Below, piece by piece: positions 42,553-52,685 of a stretch of DNA of 64,000 bases. The notes under the pieces were generated by a model. The model was not told the origin of the DNA. It worked only from the letters and a program-made list of their open reading frames with translations, and did no database searches. Numbering within the stretch: the first letter of the stretch is position 1; each line of letters starts with the position of its first letter. The stretch comes from Pseudofulvibacter geojedonensis (GTDB lineage Bacteria > Bacteroidota > Bacteroidia > Flavobacteriales > Flavobacteriaceae), in assembly GCF_042675745.1 (NCBI RefSeq), contig NZ_JBHTJM010000006.1, forward strand, positions 62,001 through 126,000. Direction: 5' to 3'. The position numbers and the translations under genes were made by a program.

Positions 42553-42582
42553 AAAAGAGTGTGTTTTACAACACACTCTTTT
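42553..42582 (-). terminator. Terminator of the reprolysin-like protease gene
   Basis: A perfect 13-bp stem AAAAGAGTGTGTT / AACACACTCTTTT with a four-base loop lies 28 bases past the stop codon; A and T runs on both flanks. Confidence 0.87.
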
Positions 42583-42609
42583 AAAATATAAGTTTAGTAT
42601 AAACTAAAA

Positions 42610-45600
42610 CTATTCAATAATTAATTTTTGAGTAGCTTTTTTAGCCCCACTTGTAACTGTAAAAATGTACATTCCTGAAGGCAACTCTCCTAAGTTTATT
42701 TCTTGATTAAATACAGAAGAATTGTTTTGGTAAGTATTATCAAAGACCAATCTTCCTCTAATATCAAACAAAGAAATATTTACTTTATCAGTAGTACTTA
42801 TAGTTAAGTTTACTATACCCTCTGTTGGATTTGGTATTAAACTAAATGTATTGAAATCAGATTGCACTACACTTAACGACTCTTGTACATTTACTGTATA
42901 ATCTTCAACTTCAGCATCATGACCATTTTCACATGAAGTAGCTGCTGAACTATATTTAGTTGTTACCCTCATTGTTGTTGCACCTAAAGCTGCATCTGAA
43001 GGAACCATTATGCTTAATCCTGAATTAGATGTTGCACCATCGGCTACATTGTTAGCAGACCCTAAATCATATTCTTCAGTTGCTACATCAAACACGCAAT
43101 TTTGATTCCAATCAACCCAAACTGTACTTATAGTTGTATAATTACCATCTGTGTTTGCTTGTATAGTTAGCGGGTAAGAACTTTCTCTATTTACATCTGT
43201 AGACATAGCAGTATAATCGCTATAGCCTGCAGGCTTAGCAGATGGATTATCTATAGTATTAAAAGCAACTCTAGTTGTACTAGTCTGGTAAGTAGTGTTA
43301 GCTACAGATGCACATAAACTATTAACAACACTTAAAGTAACATCTACATTTTGAGTTACAGATGCCGAAGTTCCAGTAACAGTTATAGTATAATTATTTT
43401 CTGCAACTCCACCTAAGTTACCTACAGTCATCGTAAAAGTTCCTGTAGCACTTAAACTTGTTGGAGAAAATGACACTGTAGATCCTGCTGGATTACCTGT
43501 TGCACTAAATACTGTATTTTCATTGAATCCATTTAAAGCAGTAAAATCAAACTCAAAATCTACAGAGGCTGATCCACAAGTACCTTGATCACCGTTACTA
43601 TTAGCCATTGTAAAAGTTGGTGATGTTCCAACAATACTAAAGTTGGTATCAGAAATATCATAAAATATATTATCAGCTGCTCTTACCATAACTCTTGCTG
43701 TGTTTGTTGGAGTTGCTGGTACTGTTATTGTTTGCGAACCATCATTTGGTGTATTAGCCAATAATACTGTTGGATAAGTATATCCACCGTCTGTTGATAA
43801 TAAAATATCTACATTCTGACAGTTGATAGTTCCATTTGTTGTAGAACCTACATTCCATGTAACGGTTTCTGTTCCTCCTTCTGTCCATGTAACAGCTGTA
43901 TTAGGAGCAGACATTGTAAATGGGTCAACATTTTCTACAGTAACAACCATAAGGTCTGCATCTGTTTGACCAATACCATTAGCAAAACCACTAGCATTAT
44001 CTCTAACCACAAAAGAAAAATTCATGGTTCTAGCAACAGAAGGAGTTACTTCCCATGTTGGGGTTAAATTACCCGCAACTACATCTGCTATACTTGGCAA
44101 CCATCTTTCTGGAGATGCCGTAGGGTGTATTGATCGGTACATTGGTCCGCTTGTCCATGTTGGTTGTGGAGCTGCGTTTGTAGGAGCCTGAGCTGGATCA
44201 TTTGGAGCCCAGTTATAAGTATGCTCAGCTGTACCATCTGGATCAGTAGATGAACCAGTTAATACAAATGCTGTTGATCTTGGAATAGTATAATCTGCTC
44301 CAGCATTAGCTACTGGTGGCTGATTTGTTAGAGCTGTTGGTGTAGCACAAGAACTACTAACTCCTGTTTGAATATTATCTGAAACGTCGCGGATGTTAAC
44401 ATAATTAAAGTGAGCATCACTATTTGGCTGTACATTTGTTGCACAAATACCAGCATACCCCATAATAGAACTACCAGATGCTGGCTCTACCTCTGTAGTA
44501 CCATTCCCTGATCTACTACAGGTATTCATTGTATGGTAAGCATCGAATTGGTGTCCCATTTCATGAGCAACATAATCAATATCAAACGGATCTCCAGTAG
44601 GATCTGCCCTACCTGTATAGGCTATACCTTTGTGAAAGTTATTAACATTCTGTACAGAACAAACACATCCTAAACAACCTGCACTACCACCACCTGTAGT
44701 ATTAAAGTTATGACCGATATCATAATTAGCTTGACCTATTACACTATCAATAGTTTGACCAGTAGTAGTATTGTATTCACCATTCCATGGATCTGTTGCT
44801 GCATCTAAGTAAATAATCTGATCATTGTTTGCTATAAAAATCATTGTTATAGCTAAATCTCGCTCATATATACCATTTACTCTAGCCATAGTAATTGCCA
44901 TTTGAGCTTGAACATTAGCTTTTTGTTGAGCTACTGTACCTCCTCCTGCAAAAATAGCTCCATATTCTCCAGTACAAGATTGAGCTAAACGATATGTTCT
45001 TAGAGTTTGGTCATCCGTATCGGCTCTTTGCTGACTTGCAACATCGCCAGTTATTGAAGGAAAATCGATGTCAGTATCTAGTAAACACTCAAAACTTTGA
45101 GAGTCTTGACCAAGTGAATTCTTATCGTAAACCATATAGGTTAAACGGTCATCAGTATAAGGATCTATATACATAGAGTTTCTATTTCCTGACAATGTCA
45201 TAGTATGCAATCCAAATTGAGTTATTGTAAACCTCATTGTTGCTGTAGGATCATCAATTCCTTGAGCTGCATACGATTTAATCATTGGAAACTTTTCTGC
45301 CAATCCTTGTTCCATAATTGGAGCTTCAGCAATTCTAAAGCGTTCAAATGTTCCTTCTGGTGTCGGAAAACTTGCTATAACATTAGACCTTCCTGCAAAT
45401 TCACCCCTTACTGGAGCATTTTGGATAGCTTGTTTAAATTTTTCAATATCTAATTGAAAAACTTCAAATGTTCTTGGCTGAGATGCACGATGCACCTTTT
45501 TAGCGCTGCTTAACTTTTCTTTCGAAGCTTTTGTCCAATAACGATTGTTATCTTGGGCAAATAATGCTACAGAATTAAAAATTATCAACGCAAGAAGCAT

Positions 45601-45627
45601 AAGCTTCTTCGTGTAATCTTTTTTCAT
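42610..45627 (-). CDS. Secreted reprolysin-like (M12B) metalloprotease with GEVED module and T9SS sorting domain
   Basis: 1005 residues: signal peptide (about 1-24), a long N-terminal prodomain, a metzincin catalytic domain with HEMGHQFDAYH (H355, E356, H359, H365) and a Met-turn in SIMGYAGIC, a proprotein-convertase-P/Ig-like stretch, fibronectin-like modules, a GEVED-type domain (about 800-925; WVDWNQNCVFD, EDYTVNV) and a type A T9SS sorting domain (about 930-1005). Surface-exposed or released protease, suited to degrading external proteins. Its GEVED and sorting regions resemble those of the next two upstream proteases. Confidence 0.92.
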   Translation of the reverse strand: MKKDYTKKLMLLALIIFNSVALFAQDNNRYWTKASKEKLSSAKKVHRASQPRTFEVFQLDIEKFKQAIQNAPVRGEFAGRSNVIASFPTPEGTFERFRIAEAPIMEQGLAEKFPMIKSYAAQGIDDPTATMRFTITQFGLHTMTLSGNRNSMYIDPYTDDRLTYMVYDKNSLGQDSQSFECLLDTDIDFPSITGDVASQQRADTDDQTLRTYRLAQSCTGEYGAIFAGGGTVAQQKANVQAQMAITMARVNGIYERDLAITMIFIANNDQIIYLDAATDPWNGEYNTTTGQTIDSVIGQANYDIGHNFNTTGGGSAGCLGCVCSVQNVNNFHKGIAYTGRADPTGDPFDIDYVAHEMGHQFDAYHTMNTCSRSGNGTTEVEPASGSSIMGYAGICATNVQPNSDAHFNYVNIRDVSDNIQTGVSSSCATPTALTNQPPVANAGADYTIPRSTAFVLTGSSTDPDGTAEHTYNWAPNDPAQAPTNAAPQPTWTSGPMYRSIHPTASPERWLPSIADVVAGNLTPTWEVTPSVARTMNFSFVVRDNASGFANGIGQTDADLMVVTVENVDPFTMSAPNTAVTWTEGGTETVTWNVGSTTNGTINCQNVDILLSTDGGYTYPTVLLANTPNDGSQTITVPATPTNTARVMVRAADNIFYDISDTNFSIVGTSPTFTMANSNGDQGTCGSASVDFEFDFTALNGFNENTVFSATGNPAGSTVSFSPTSLSATGTFTMTVGNLGGVAENNYTITVTGTSASVTQNVDVTLSVVNSLCASVANTTYQTSTTRVAFNTIDNPSAKPAGYSDYTAMSTDVNRESSYPLTIQANTDGNYTTISTVWVDWNQNCVFDVATEEYDLGSANNVADGATSNSGLSIMVPSDAALGATTMRVTTKYSSAATSCENGHDAEVEDYTVNVQESLSVVQSDFNTFSLIPNPTEGIVNLTISTTDKVNISLFDIRGRLVFDNTYQNNSSVFNQEINLGELPSGMYIFTVTSGAKKATQKLIIE

Positions 45628-45802
45628 AATTGGGTTATTAAATTAAAAAACAGCGTGAATATATATAAAAATCAAATGATTAACAAATGTAAAGCACTTA
45701 TTATGATCATAACACAACCTACTGATTTAGTATACTTTACTGAAAAAATAGAGCAATAGCCCACAAACAATAGAAAGAATAGTTTTATAGAAAAAAAAAA
45801 AA

Positions 45803-45832
45803 AAAACGATATACTTAACAGTATATCGTTTT
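45803..45832 (-). terminator. Terminator of the 752-residue M43 protease gene, preceded by a 16-A run
   Basis: A perfect 12-bp stem AAAACGATATAC / GTATATCGTTTT with a six-base loop. On the minus strand it is followed by 16 consecutive T residues (45806-45791), an unusually long U tract. Confidence 0.9.
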
Positions 45833-45855
45833 CTATTATAATGATTGAATATTTA

Positions 45856-48114
45856 TTATTCTATAACAATTTTCTGAGTAGCCTTTTTAGCTCCACTTTC
45901 TACAGTAAAAATATACATTCCTGATGAAAGATCTCCTAAATTAACATCCTGATTAAAAACTGCTGAATTGTTCTGTAAAACTCTTTCTGATATTTTTCTA
46001 CCTCTAATATCAAAAATTGAATACTTAACAGAATCACTTGTACTAACTGTTAGATTGATAAATCCATTTGATGGATTAGGTGTTACTACAAATGTAGCAA
46101 AATCTGACTGAGCTATACTTAATGAAGGATCTACAACAATTCTATAATCTTCAACTTCTCCATCAGTTTGAACCCCACAAGCAGTAGGATAATTGTAAGG
46201 AGCTGCTGGTTGAGAATAAATAGTAGCAACTCTCATTATGGTATTTCCTAGAACAGCATTTGCTGGAACAGTTACTGATAACGGTGAGTTAACAGTAGCT
46301 ATATCAAAATTAGCAGCTGCTGTAACATTTGCGTTCCCTAAATCATACTCTTCACTAGCATCAAACACACAGTTTTGATTCCAATCTATCCAAACTTTAG
46401 TTTGAGTTCTATACTCTCCATCTGCATCAACATTTACAGACAAGTTATATGAAGATTCTCTGTTTACAGTAGTACTAACAACTGTTTGAGTAATATCAGA
46501 ATAACCATCTGTTTGATCATCAGCACCAATTCCATCTGGAGTACTTGATGCTCTATCAATAGTATTAAATGTAACTCTTGTTATTGCAGTTTTGTATGGT
46601 ACTGTAGCAGAAACTGCACAATTTCCAGTTCCTACGGTTAAACTAACTGTTGTGTTTTTAGTTTCAGAAGTTGATGTACCAGTAATGGTAATAGTATAAT
46701 TTCCATCAGTTGCAGAGTTTAATCCAGATATTGTCATTGTAGTACTACCTGTTCCGTTTAATGTAGTAGGTGAAAAAGCTGCTGCTGCACCTCCAGGTAA
46801 TCCAGAAGCTGAAAAAGTAGTTGTTTCATTAAAACCATTTAATGCTGTCATGTTAACTGTATAATCAACTGAATCTGAACCACAATTAGATTGACTTGTA
46901 GGAGAAGGCACTAAAGTAAAAGTCACTGCCGTAGGAGCCTGACATCCTATAGATGAATTTAACTCCATTCTTCTAGGCGATTGAGCCATAATTGCTTGCA
47001 TTCTATCTTTCTGATCTTGAGTAAATCTATCCATACAAGCGTCATTAGTATAATCCATGTAGTTTTCAATAGGATCATTACCTGGATTTGCTGCTCCAGT
47101 ACAAGAATCGTTTGTTGTACAGTTATAATTAGGTGCTCCTGAATTTGGTGTATCAGCACAAAAATCATCTACTGAACAATCTCCATCTCCCCAAACATGT
47201 CTTAATCCTAACCAGTGACCTACCTCGTGAGTCATTGTTCTTCCTAGGTTATAAGTTGCATTTAAAATGAATGATCCATCATTTTCTGCATTTGTACCAA
47301 AAGCACTAAATCCTGCTACTACACCGTCAGTATTTGCAGCACCTCCTGATGGGTTTAAACCTCCTAATCCAGGAGTATTATCTGGAAATTGTGCATATCC
47401 TAATAAACCTTGCAGACCTCCTGCATTTAATGGAGCCCCTCCTGGTTTAATACTCCAAAAATTAATATATTTTGTAGGATCCCACTGAGTGTTAGTTTTC
47501 ATTGTTTCAACATCAGCTCTTGTTTCCCAATCATCAACAACTGCTGGTGTTGCTGTGTTTGAATAAGGTGTTATGTTATGGTGAATAATACCATTGGTTG
47601 GATTTCCATTTGCATCTTGTTGAGCTAAACAAAAGTTAATTTCAACATCTACACCTGGTCCATCTCCAGGAGATCCAGCTAATTTTCTGTAATCTTGATT
47701 CATTACATTGATTTGCGATGCTGCTTGTGCGTCAGAAATATTTTCGCTGGTAGCATTTCCTGGTGTATTTACTGGATCACCATTATGTATTATATGTATT
47801 ACTACCGGTATATTATACACTGCCATTTGAGCTCTTCCAGCTTCTCTATCAGCTTTTATTTTTGCTACATGAGGAGCTAACCACTCTTCAAATTGCTCAT
47901 TTGTATACTGCTTTGAATTTTGCTGAAGTATTCTTTGATTTTCAACAGACAAACACCTAGCAAACCCTGTTTCCTCTATGTTTTGCTTAGTAGCTTCAGT
48001 CAATTCAAACTGAGATTGATTTGGGGTAATTTGTTTAGCTTTTTGAGCAAAACTTGAAAAACAAGCAGCCATTAAAGCCATAGAAAAAATACCCTTTAAA
48101 GTAATTTTTTTCAT
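45856..48114 (-). CDS. Secreted M43-type zinc metalloprotease with GEVED module and T9SS sorting domain
   Basis: 752 residues: signal peptide (about 1-23), prodomain with the NQRILQQN block, pappalysin-like catalytic domain with HEVGHWLGLRH (H296, E297, H300, H306) and YMDYTNDACMDRF as Met-turn, an Ig-like linker with TALNGFNETTTFSASGLP, a GEVED-type domain (WIDWNQNCVFDASEEYDL, GEVEDYRIVV) and a type A T9SS sorting domain (LSSGMYIFTVESGAKKATQKIVIE-like end). Surface protease. The last third is nearly the same as in the gene upstream of it, showing recent duplication or gene conversion. Confidence 0.93.
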   Translation of the reverse strand: MKKITLKGIFSMALMAACFSSFAQKAKQITPNQSQFELTEATKQNIEETGFARCLSVENQRILQQNSKQYTNEQFEEWLAPHVAKIKADREAGRAQMAVYNIPVVIHIIHNGDPVNTPGNATSENISDAQAASQINVMNQDYRKLAGSPGDGPGVDVEINFCLAQQDANGNPTNGIIHHNITPYSNTATPAVVDDWETRADVETMKTNTQWDPTKYINFWSIKPGGAPLNAGGLQGLLGYAQFPDNTPGLGGLNPSGGAANTDGVVAGFSAFGTNAENDGSFILNATYNLGRTMTHEVGHWLGLRHVWGDGDCSVDDFCADTPNSGAPNYNCTTNDSCTGAANPGNDPIENYMDYTNDACMDRFTQDQKDRMQAIMAQSPRRMELNSSIGCQAPTAVTFTLVPSPTSQSNCGSDSVDYTVNMTALNGFNETTTFSASGLPGGAAAAFSPTTLNGTGSTTMTISGLNSATDGNYTITITGTSTSETKNTTVSLTVGTGNCAVSATVPYKTAITRVTFNTIDRASSTPDGIGADDQTDGYSDITQTVVSTTVNRESSYNLSVNVDADGEYRTQTKVWIDWNQNCVFDASEEYDLGNANVTAAANFDIATVNSPLSVTVPANAVLGNTIMRVATIYSQPAAPYNYPTACGVQTDGEVEDYRIVVDPSLSIAQSDFATFVVTPNPSNGFINLTVSTSDSVKYSIFDIRGRKISERVLQNNSAVFNQDVNLGDLSSGMYIFTVESGAKKATQKIVIE

Positions 48115-48279
48115 CTTATTGTTATATTTTTTAAAATTAAATCGCCCCTAAATTACAACAAAACAGCACACTTAACAAATACTAAAAGTTAAAAAAAAAC
48201 AAACTAAATAACTGATTTTAACTACGAAACTTATTTTTATCAATACCAAATTCAACTAAGAAACAACATCTTATAAAAA

Positions 48280-48313
48280 AAGCATCATCAAAACTATAGT
48301 CTTGATGATACTT
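48280..48313 (-). terminator. Terminator of the 712-residue M43 protease gene
   Basis: A 12-bp stem (AAGCATCATCAA / TTGATGATACTT) with one C/A difference that becomes a G-U pair in the minus-strand RNA, followed there by a T run. It lies about 60 bases beyond the stop. Confidence 0.75.
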
Positions 48314-48371
48314 AAAACTTCAACTTATAATATATCTGTAAGGCTAATTAGTTGAACTATTATAATGAAAA

Positions 48372-50510
48372 TTATTCTATAATTATTTTCTGAGTGGCTT
48401 TCTTAACCCCGCTTTCTATAGTAAATATGTATATTCCAGAAGAAAGATCTCCTAAATTAACATCTTGATTAAATACTGATGAATTATTTTGCAAAGTTTT
48501 TTCAGAGATTTTTCTACCTCTAATATCAAAAACAGAATACTTAACTGATTTACTAGTACTAATTGTTAAATTGATATATCCATTTGACGGGTTAGGTGTA
48601 ACTAAAAATGTTTCGAAATCTGACTGCGCCACACTTAAAGACGGTAATACTGTAATTTTGTAATCCTCTACCTCTCCATCTGTTTGCACACCACAAGCTG
48701 TTGGATAATTTGGCGTATTAGGATCTGAATAAATTGTTGCTACTCTCATTACTGTATCACCTAAAACAGCTCCTGCAGGAACCGTTACAGAAACAGGCGA
48801 ATTAGTTGTAGGTATATCAAAATAAGGTGCGCCTCCACTAAGATCTCCTTGATCCATATCATATTCTTCTGATGGATCAAATACACAATTCTGATTCCAA
48901 TCTATCCATACTTTTGTCTGTGTTCTATATTGTCCATCTGCATCCACATTAACAGTTAAATTATATGAAGACCCTCTATTTACAGAGGTACTAACTCCCG
49001 TTTGAGTTTCATCTGAGTAGCCATCTGTTTGATCATCTGCTCCAGTTCCATCTGGAGTACTTGATGCTCTATCGATAGTATTAAAAGTAACTCGAGTAAT
49101 TGCTGTTTTATATGGTACTGTGGCAGAAACAGTACAACTACCTGTTCCGTCAACTAAATCTATAGAGATGTTTTTGGTAACAGATGTAGAAGTACCAGTT
49201 ATTGTTAATGGATAAGTACCATCTGTAACACTATTTAAACCTGTTACAGTTAAAGTAGTTGTCCCGGTAGCATTTAATGAAGTTGGCGAAAAAGAAGCCA
49301 TTGCTCCTGCCGGTAAACCAGTAACTGAAAAAGTAGTCGTTTCACTAAAGCCATTTAAAGCTGTAAAATTAACAATAGTCTGCGCAGAATCAGCACCACA
49401 GTTTCCTAGGTTGTCTGCAGAAATATCAAAAGTTGGTCCTTGACAGTCAATTTTATCAAAAGCCCAATCACCAGCTACAGATGCCCAGTAGGCTTCAACT
49501 ACCGTAGCTTGATCTGGAGTAAACATATACATTGAAGCGTCATTTACATAATCCATGTAATTCATAGTTAATGACTTTTCTCCTGCATTACACCCATCTA
49601 CGGAACCATTTGCAGGATTTCCGTAAGTAGAGCTAGAAACTTTTGGAGTATCGGCAATTCCATCACCATCTGGCTGCGCACATTGACTAGCATCACCGTC
49701 TGCAATAAAAGTATGATTTAAGTTGTAAAAATGACCTAACTCATGTGTTACAGTTCTACCTAAATTATATGGAGATACTGGAGCTGCAACTCCTGGGCAA
49801 CCAGAACCAGTACCATAGCAATTGGTATTCATTACTACTGCTGCACCATTAGCTATACTACCATTTAATGGAGAATATCCTAAAAGTCCAGGTCCAATAT
49901 CTTTAATAATAAAATTCATATAACCCGCATATGTAGCATCTGTTTCAGGAAAATTAGGATTAAAGTTTGAACCATTTGCACCTATAGTTACTAATGGACT
50001 TCCTTCTGCTACTTCTGGATCCGCTCCTGCAGGGTGGTTTTTAGTTGCTATACAAAACTGCACATCCATACTACCAGGTGTTAATCCAGGATAGAAAGCA
50101 CTTGCGGCCGGCCACAAAGATGCTTGATCTGCATTAGTAGCTGTATAATCTTCATTGATAACATCTATTTGAGTTTGAGCATAGGCCTCTAAACAAGCTC
50201 TATCTGCCTCTGTACCTATTCCATCAAAGTGAACTGCTACTGGAATGTATAATGTAGCCATTCTTTGATATGTACCGTTCATTTTCTGCTGATGAATTTC
50301 TAACAACTTCTCCTCAAACTTAGCCTTTCTTTCATAAAAAGAAGCTCTATATTCAGGATTATCAATCATTGCCTGTTCGTGTTTGTCTAATCCACAATTC
50401 CTGTGCTCTGGAACAAGTTGTTTAGAATTTTTAACCTGTTGACTATAACCTAAGAAACAGGTAGTCAATAATAACAAGAGCAAAGCCCTTTTAATTGTAA
50501 TTTTTCTCAT
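48372..50510 (-). CDS. Secreted M43-like zinc metalloprotease with GEVED module and T9SS sorting domain
   Basis: 712 residues: signal peptide (about 1-23), prodomain, catalytic domain with HELGHFYNLNH (H256, E257, H260, H266) and MNYMDYVNDASMYMF as Met-turn, an Ig-like linker, a GEVED-type domain (WIDWNQNCVFDPSEEYDM, GEVEDYKITV) and a type A T9SS sorting domain. In the third-ligand region it reads NLNH where its neighbours read GLRH, so the glycine of HExxHxxGxxH is Asn; the third histidine is kept. It is the outermost of the four proteases and probably first duplicated together with the 752-residue neighbour. Confidence 0.92.
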   Translation of the reverse strand: MRKITIKRALLLLLLTTCFLGYSQQVKNSKQLVPEHRNCGLDKHEQAMIDNPEYRASFYERKAKFEEKLLEIHQQKMNGTYQRMATLYIPVAVHFDGIGTEADRACLEAYAQTQIDVINEDYTATNADQASLWPAASAFYPGLTPGSMDVQFCIATKNHPAGADPEVAEGSPLVTIGANGSNFNPNFPETDATYAGYMNFIIKDIGPGLLGYSPLNGSIANGAAVVMNTNCYGTGSGCPGVAAPVSPYNLGRTVTHELGHFYNLNHTFIADGDASQCAQPDGDGIADTPKVSSSTYGNPANGSVDGCNAGEKSLTMNYMDYVNDASMYMFTPDQATVVEAYWASVAGDWAFDKIDCQGPTFDISADNLGNCGADSAQTIVNFTALNGFSETTTFSVTGLPAGAMASFSPTSLNATGTTTLTVTGLNSVTDGTYPLTITGTSTSVTKNISIDLVDGTGSCTVSATVPYKTAITRVTFNTIDRASSTPDGTGADDQTDGYSDETQTGVSTSVNRGSSYNLTVNVDADGQYRTQTKVWIDWNQNCVFDPSEEYDMDQGDLSGGAPYFDIPTTNSPVSVTVPAGAVLGDTVMRVATIYSDPNTPNYPTACGVQTDGEVEDYKITVLPSLSVAQSDFETFLVTPNPSNGYINLTISTSKSVKYSVFDIRGRKISEKTLQNNSSVFNQDVNLGDLSSGIYIFTIESGVKKATQKIIIE

Positions 50511-50599
50511 TTTTATATTGGGTTTTTAAAAATTAAAACCCCAATCTACAACAAAATCAGACACTTAACAAATGTTTATAACAAAAAGCTTAAAGTAAA

Positions 50600-50629
50600 A
50601 AAAGCCAACACATAACTGTGTTGGCTTTT
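50600..50629 (-). terminator. Terminator of the nqr operon
   Basis: A perfect 13-bp stem AAAAGCCAACACA / TGTGTTGGCTTTT with a TAAC loop lies 20 bases after the nqrF stop and can also stop transcription coming from the other side. Confidence 0.88.
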
Positions 50630-50649
50630 GAAAAAAGGACAAATAATTA

Positions 50650-51963
50650 TTATCCTCCAAAATCATCAAAACGGATATTTTCGTCATCAAGACCAAAATC
50701 TTCACCCATTTTTTGTACTGCTTTGTTCATTAATGGTGGTCCACAGAAATATAATTCTAAATCTTCTGGACTATCGTGTTTAGATAAATATTGGTCTATT
50801 ACTACTTGGTGAATAAAGCCAACAAATCCATCTCCTGCTTCGTCATTAATATCTTTTTTCACTTTCCAGTTATCTTTCTCTAATGGTTCAGATAAAGCTA
50901 AAAAGAATTTAAAGTTCGGGAAATCTTTTTCTAATGCTCTAAAATAGTGTATGTAGAACAATTCTGCTTTAGAACGACCTCCATACCAATAGGTTACTTT
51001 TCTACCTGTTTTTAAAGTTCTAAATAAGTGATAAATGTGTGAACGCATTGGCGCCATACCAGCCCCACCACCTACGTATAACATCTCTGCATCACTTTCG
51101 TTAATAAAGAATTCTCCGTAAGGTCCAGAAATGGTACACTTATCTCCAACCTTTAAATTAAATATATAAGAAGAGGCAACACCTGGGTTTACATCCATCC
51201 AAGCGTTCTTAGCTCTATCCCATGGCGGAGTAGCAATACGTACATTCAACATAATTTCTCTTCCTTCAGCTGGATAAGAAGCCATTGAGTATGCTCTTTC
51301 TACCGTTTCTGAATTCTTCATCACTAGTGGCCACAATCCGAACTTATCCCAATCTGCTTGAAACTTATCAGGCTCTCCTGGGTGATCATCTGGATGTGCT
51401 GTAATATCCATATCTGCATACTTAATTTCACATTCTGGTATTTCAATCTGAATATATCCTCCAGCCTTATAGTTCATATCTTCAGGAATCTCTACTACAA
51501 ATTCCTTTATAAAAGTAGCTACGTTGTAATTACGAACAACAACTGCTTCCCATTTCTTGATTCCAAATACTTCTTCTGGAATAGAAATGTTCATATCCTG
51601 CTTAACTTTTACCTGACAAGATAAACGAGCTCCGTGTTGTAATTCTTTACGAGTAAAGTGAGGTGTTTCAGTTGGAAGAGCTTCTCCTCCTCCTTCGTGT
51701 ACGTGACACTCACACTGAATACAAGTTCCACCACCACCACAAGCTGATGGTAAGAAAATCTTTTCTCCTCCTAAAGTAGATAGTAAAGTTCCTCCAGAAG
51801 GCACTTCTATCTCTTTTTCTCCATTAATGGTAATCTTTACATTACCTGAAGGCAATAATTTATCTTTAGCAAATATTAAAATACCTACTAAAACTAACAC
51901 TAACACTAGCAATGAAATTACTGTGATAGTTATTGCCCCACCTGTTGACGCTAAATAAATCAT
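50650..51963 (-). CDS. nqrF: Na+-translocating NADH-quinone reductase subunit F
   Basis: Entry point of electrons from NADH. 437 residues: N-terminal membrane helix (about 10-31), a ferredoxin-like [2Fe-2S] domain with C75, C81, C84 and C116 (ACGGGGTCIQC, LSCQV), then FAD-binding (ERAYSMASYP) and NADH-binding (YVGGGAGMAPMRSH, YFCGPPLMNKAV) domains. Last gene of the operon, one base after nqrE. All cofactor residues are intact. Confidence 0.97.
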   Translation of the reverse strand: MIYLASTGGAITITVISLLVLVLVLVGILIFAKDKLLPSGNVKITINGEKEIEVPSGGTLLSTLGGEKIFLPSACGGGGTCIQCECHVHEGGGEALPTETPHFTRKELQHGARLSCQVKVKQDMNISIPEEVFGIKKWEAVVVRNYNVATFIKEFVVEIPEDMNYKAGGYIQIEIPECEIKYADMDITAHPDDHPGEPDKFQADWDKFGLWPLVMKNSETVERAYSMASYPAEGREIMLNVRIATPPWDRAKNAWMDVNPGVASSYIFNLKVGDKCTISGPYGEFFINESDAEMLYVGGGAGMAPMRSHIYHLFRTLKTGRKVTYWYGGRSKAELFYIHYFRALEKDFPNFKFFLALSEPLEKDNWKVKKDINDEAGDGFVGFIHQVVIDQYLSKHDSPEDLELYFCGPPLMNKAVQKMGEDFGLDDENIRFDDFGG

Positions 51964-51964
51964 C

Positions 51965-52681
51965 TTATTTTATTGCTTTAATATTAGTATTATCAGCTAC
52001 AGTTTCAGTTTTTTCAACCTGAACCTGAACCGTTTTCTCTTCTTTCTTTGCTTCACCGTCTCCACCAGTTAACATACCACCAAAGCTTTGGAACCCTAAT
52101 GCCATTAAACCAGTAATGATAAAAGTAATCCCTAATCCTCTTAACGGACCTGGCACATTAGAATAACGAATCTTCTCTCTAATTGCTGCAATTGCTAAAA
52201 TAGCTAAGAACCAACCTATTCCTGAACCAATACCATAAGTAGTAGCCATTCCTATAGAAGCAAATTCTCTTTGCTGCATAAATAATGAACCTCCTAATAT
52301 AGCACAGTTTACCGCAATAAGTGGTAAGAAGATACCTAATGAGTTATATAATGACGGAGAGAACTTTTCTACTAAAATCTCTACTAATTGTACCATTGTA
52401 GCAATAGTAGCTATGAATAAAATAAAAGTTAAGAAACTTAAATCGTAATCTGCATACTCAGGACCTAACCAAGAACCTAAAGCTCCATCTCTTAATAAAT
52501 ACTGATCTAACAACCAGTTTAGAGGCATTGTAATTGCCAATACAAAAATAACTGCTGCTCCTAAACCTACAGCCGTAGATACTTTTTTAGAAACTGCTAA
52601 GTAAGAACACATTCCTAAGAAGAATGCGAATACCATATTTTCAACGAAAATCGATTTTAAAAATAATTCTAAATATTCCAT
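51965..52681 (-). CDS. nqrE: Na+-translocating NADH-quinone reductase subunit E
   Basis: Membrane subunit with six predicted helices, one of the inverted pair NqrD/NqrE. 238 residues; the body ends about residue 203 and is followed by a polar tail (GEAKKEEKTVQVQVEKTE...) absent from the ~198-residue proteobacterial NqrE. LFLKSIFVENMVFAFFLGMC and the second-half CAILGGSLF block carry the conserved cysteines that hold the intramembrane iron centre with NqrD. Four bases after nqrD. Confidence 0.96.
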   Translation of the reverse strand: MEYLELFLKSIFVENMVFAFFLGMCSYLAVSKKVSTAVGLGAAVIFVLAITMPLNWLLDQYLLRDGALGSWLGPEYADYDLSFLTFILFIATIATMVQLVEILVEKFSPSLYNSLGIFLPLIAVNCAILGGSLFMQQREFASIGMATTYGIGSGIGWFLAILAIAAIREKIRYSNVPGPLRGLGITFIITGLMALGFQSFGGMLTGGDGEAKKEEKTVQVQVEKTETVADNTNIKAIK

Positions 52682-52685
52682 AATT

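Noticed and set aside
45791..45806. Run of 16 A as a phase-variable switch
   Set aside because: It lies after the terminator stem beyond the protease stop codon, not in a coding or promoter region, so length changes would at most alter termination.
42610..50510. Protease block as a genomic island or mobile element
   Set aside because: No transposase, integrase, flanking repeats or tRNA junction; base composition looks like the neighbours. Tandem duplication explains the similarity.
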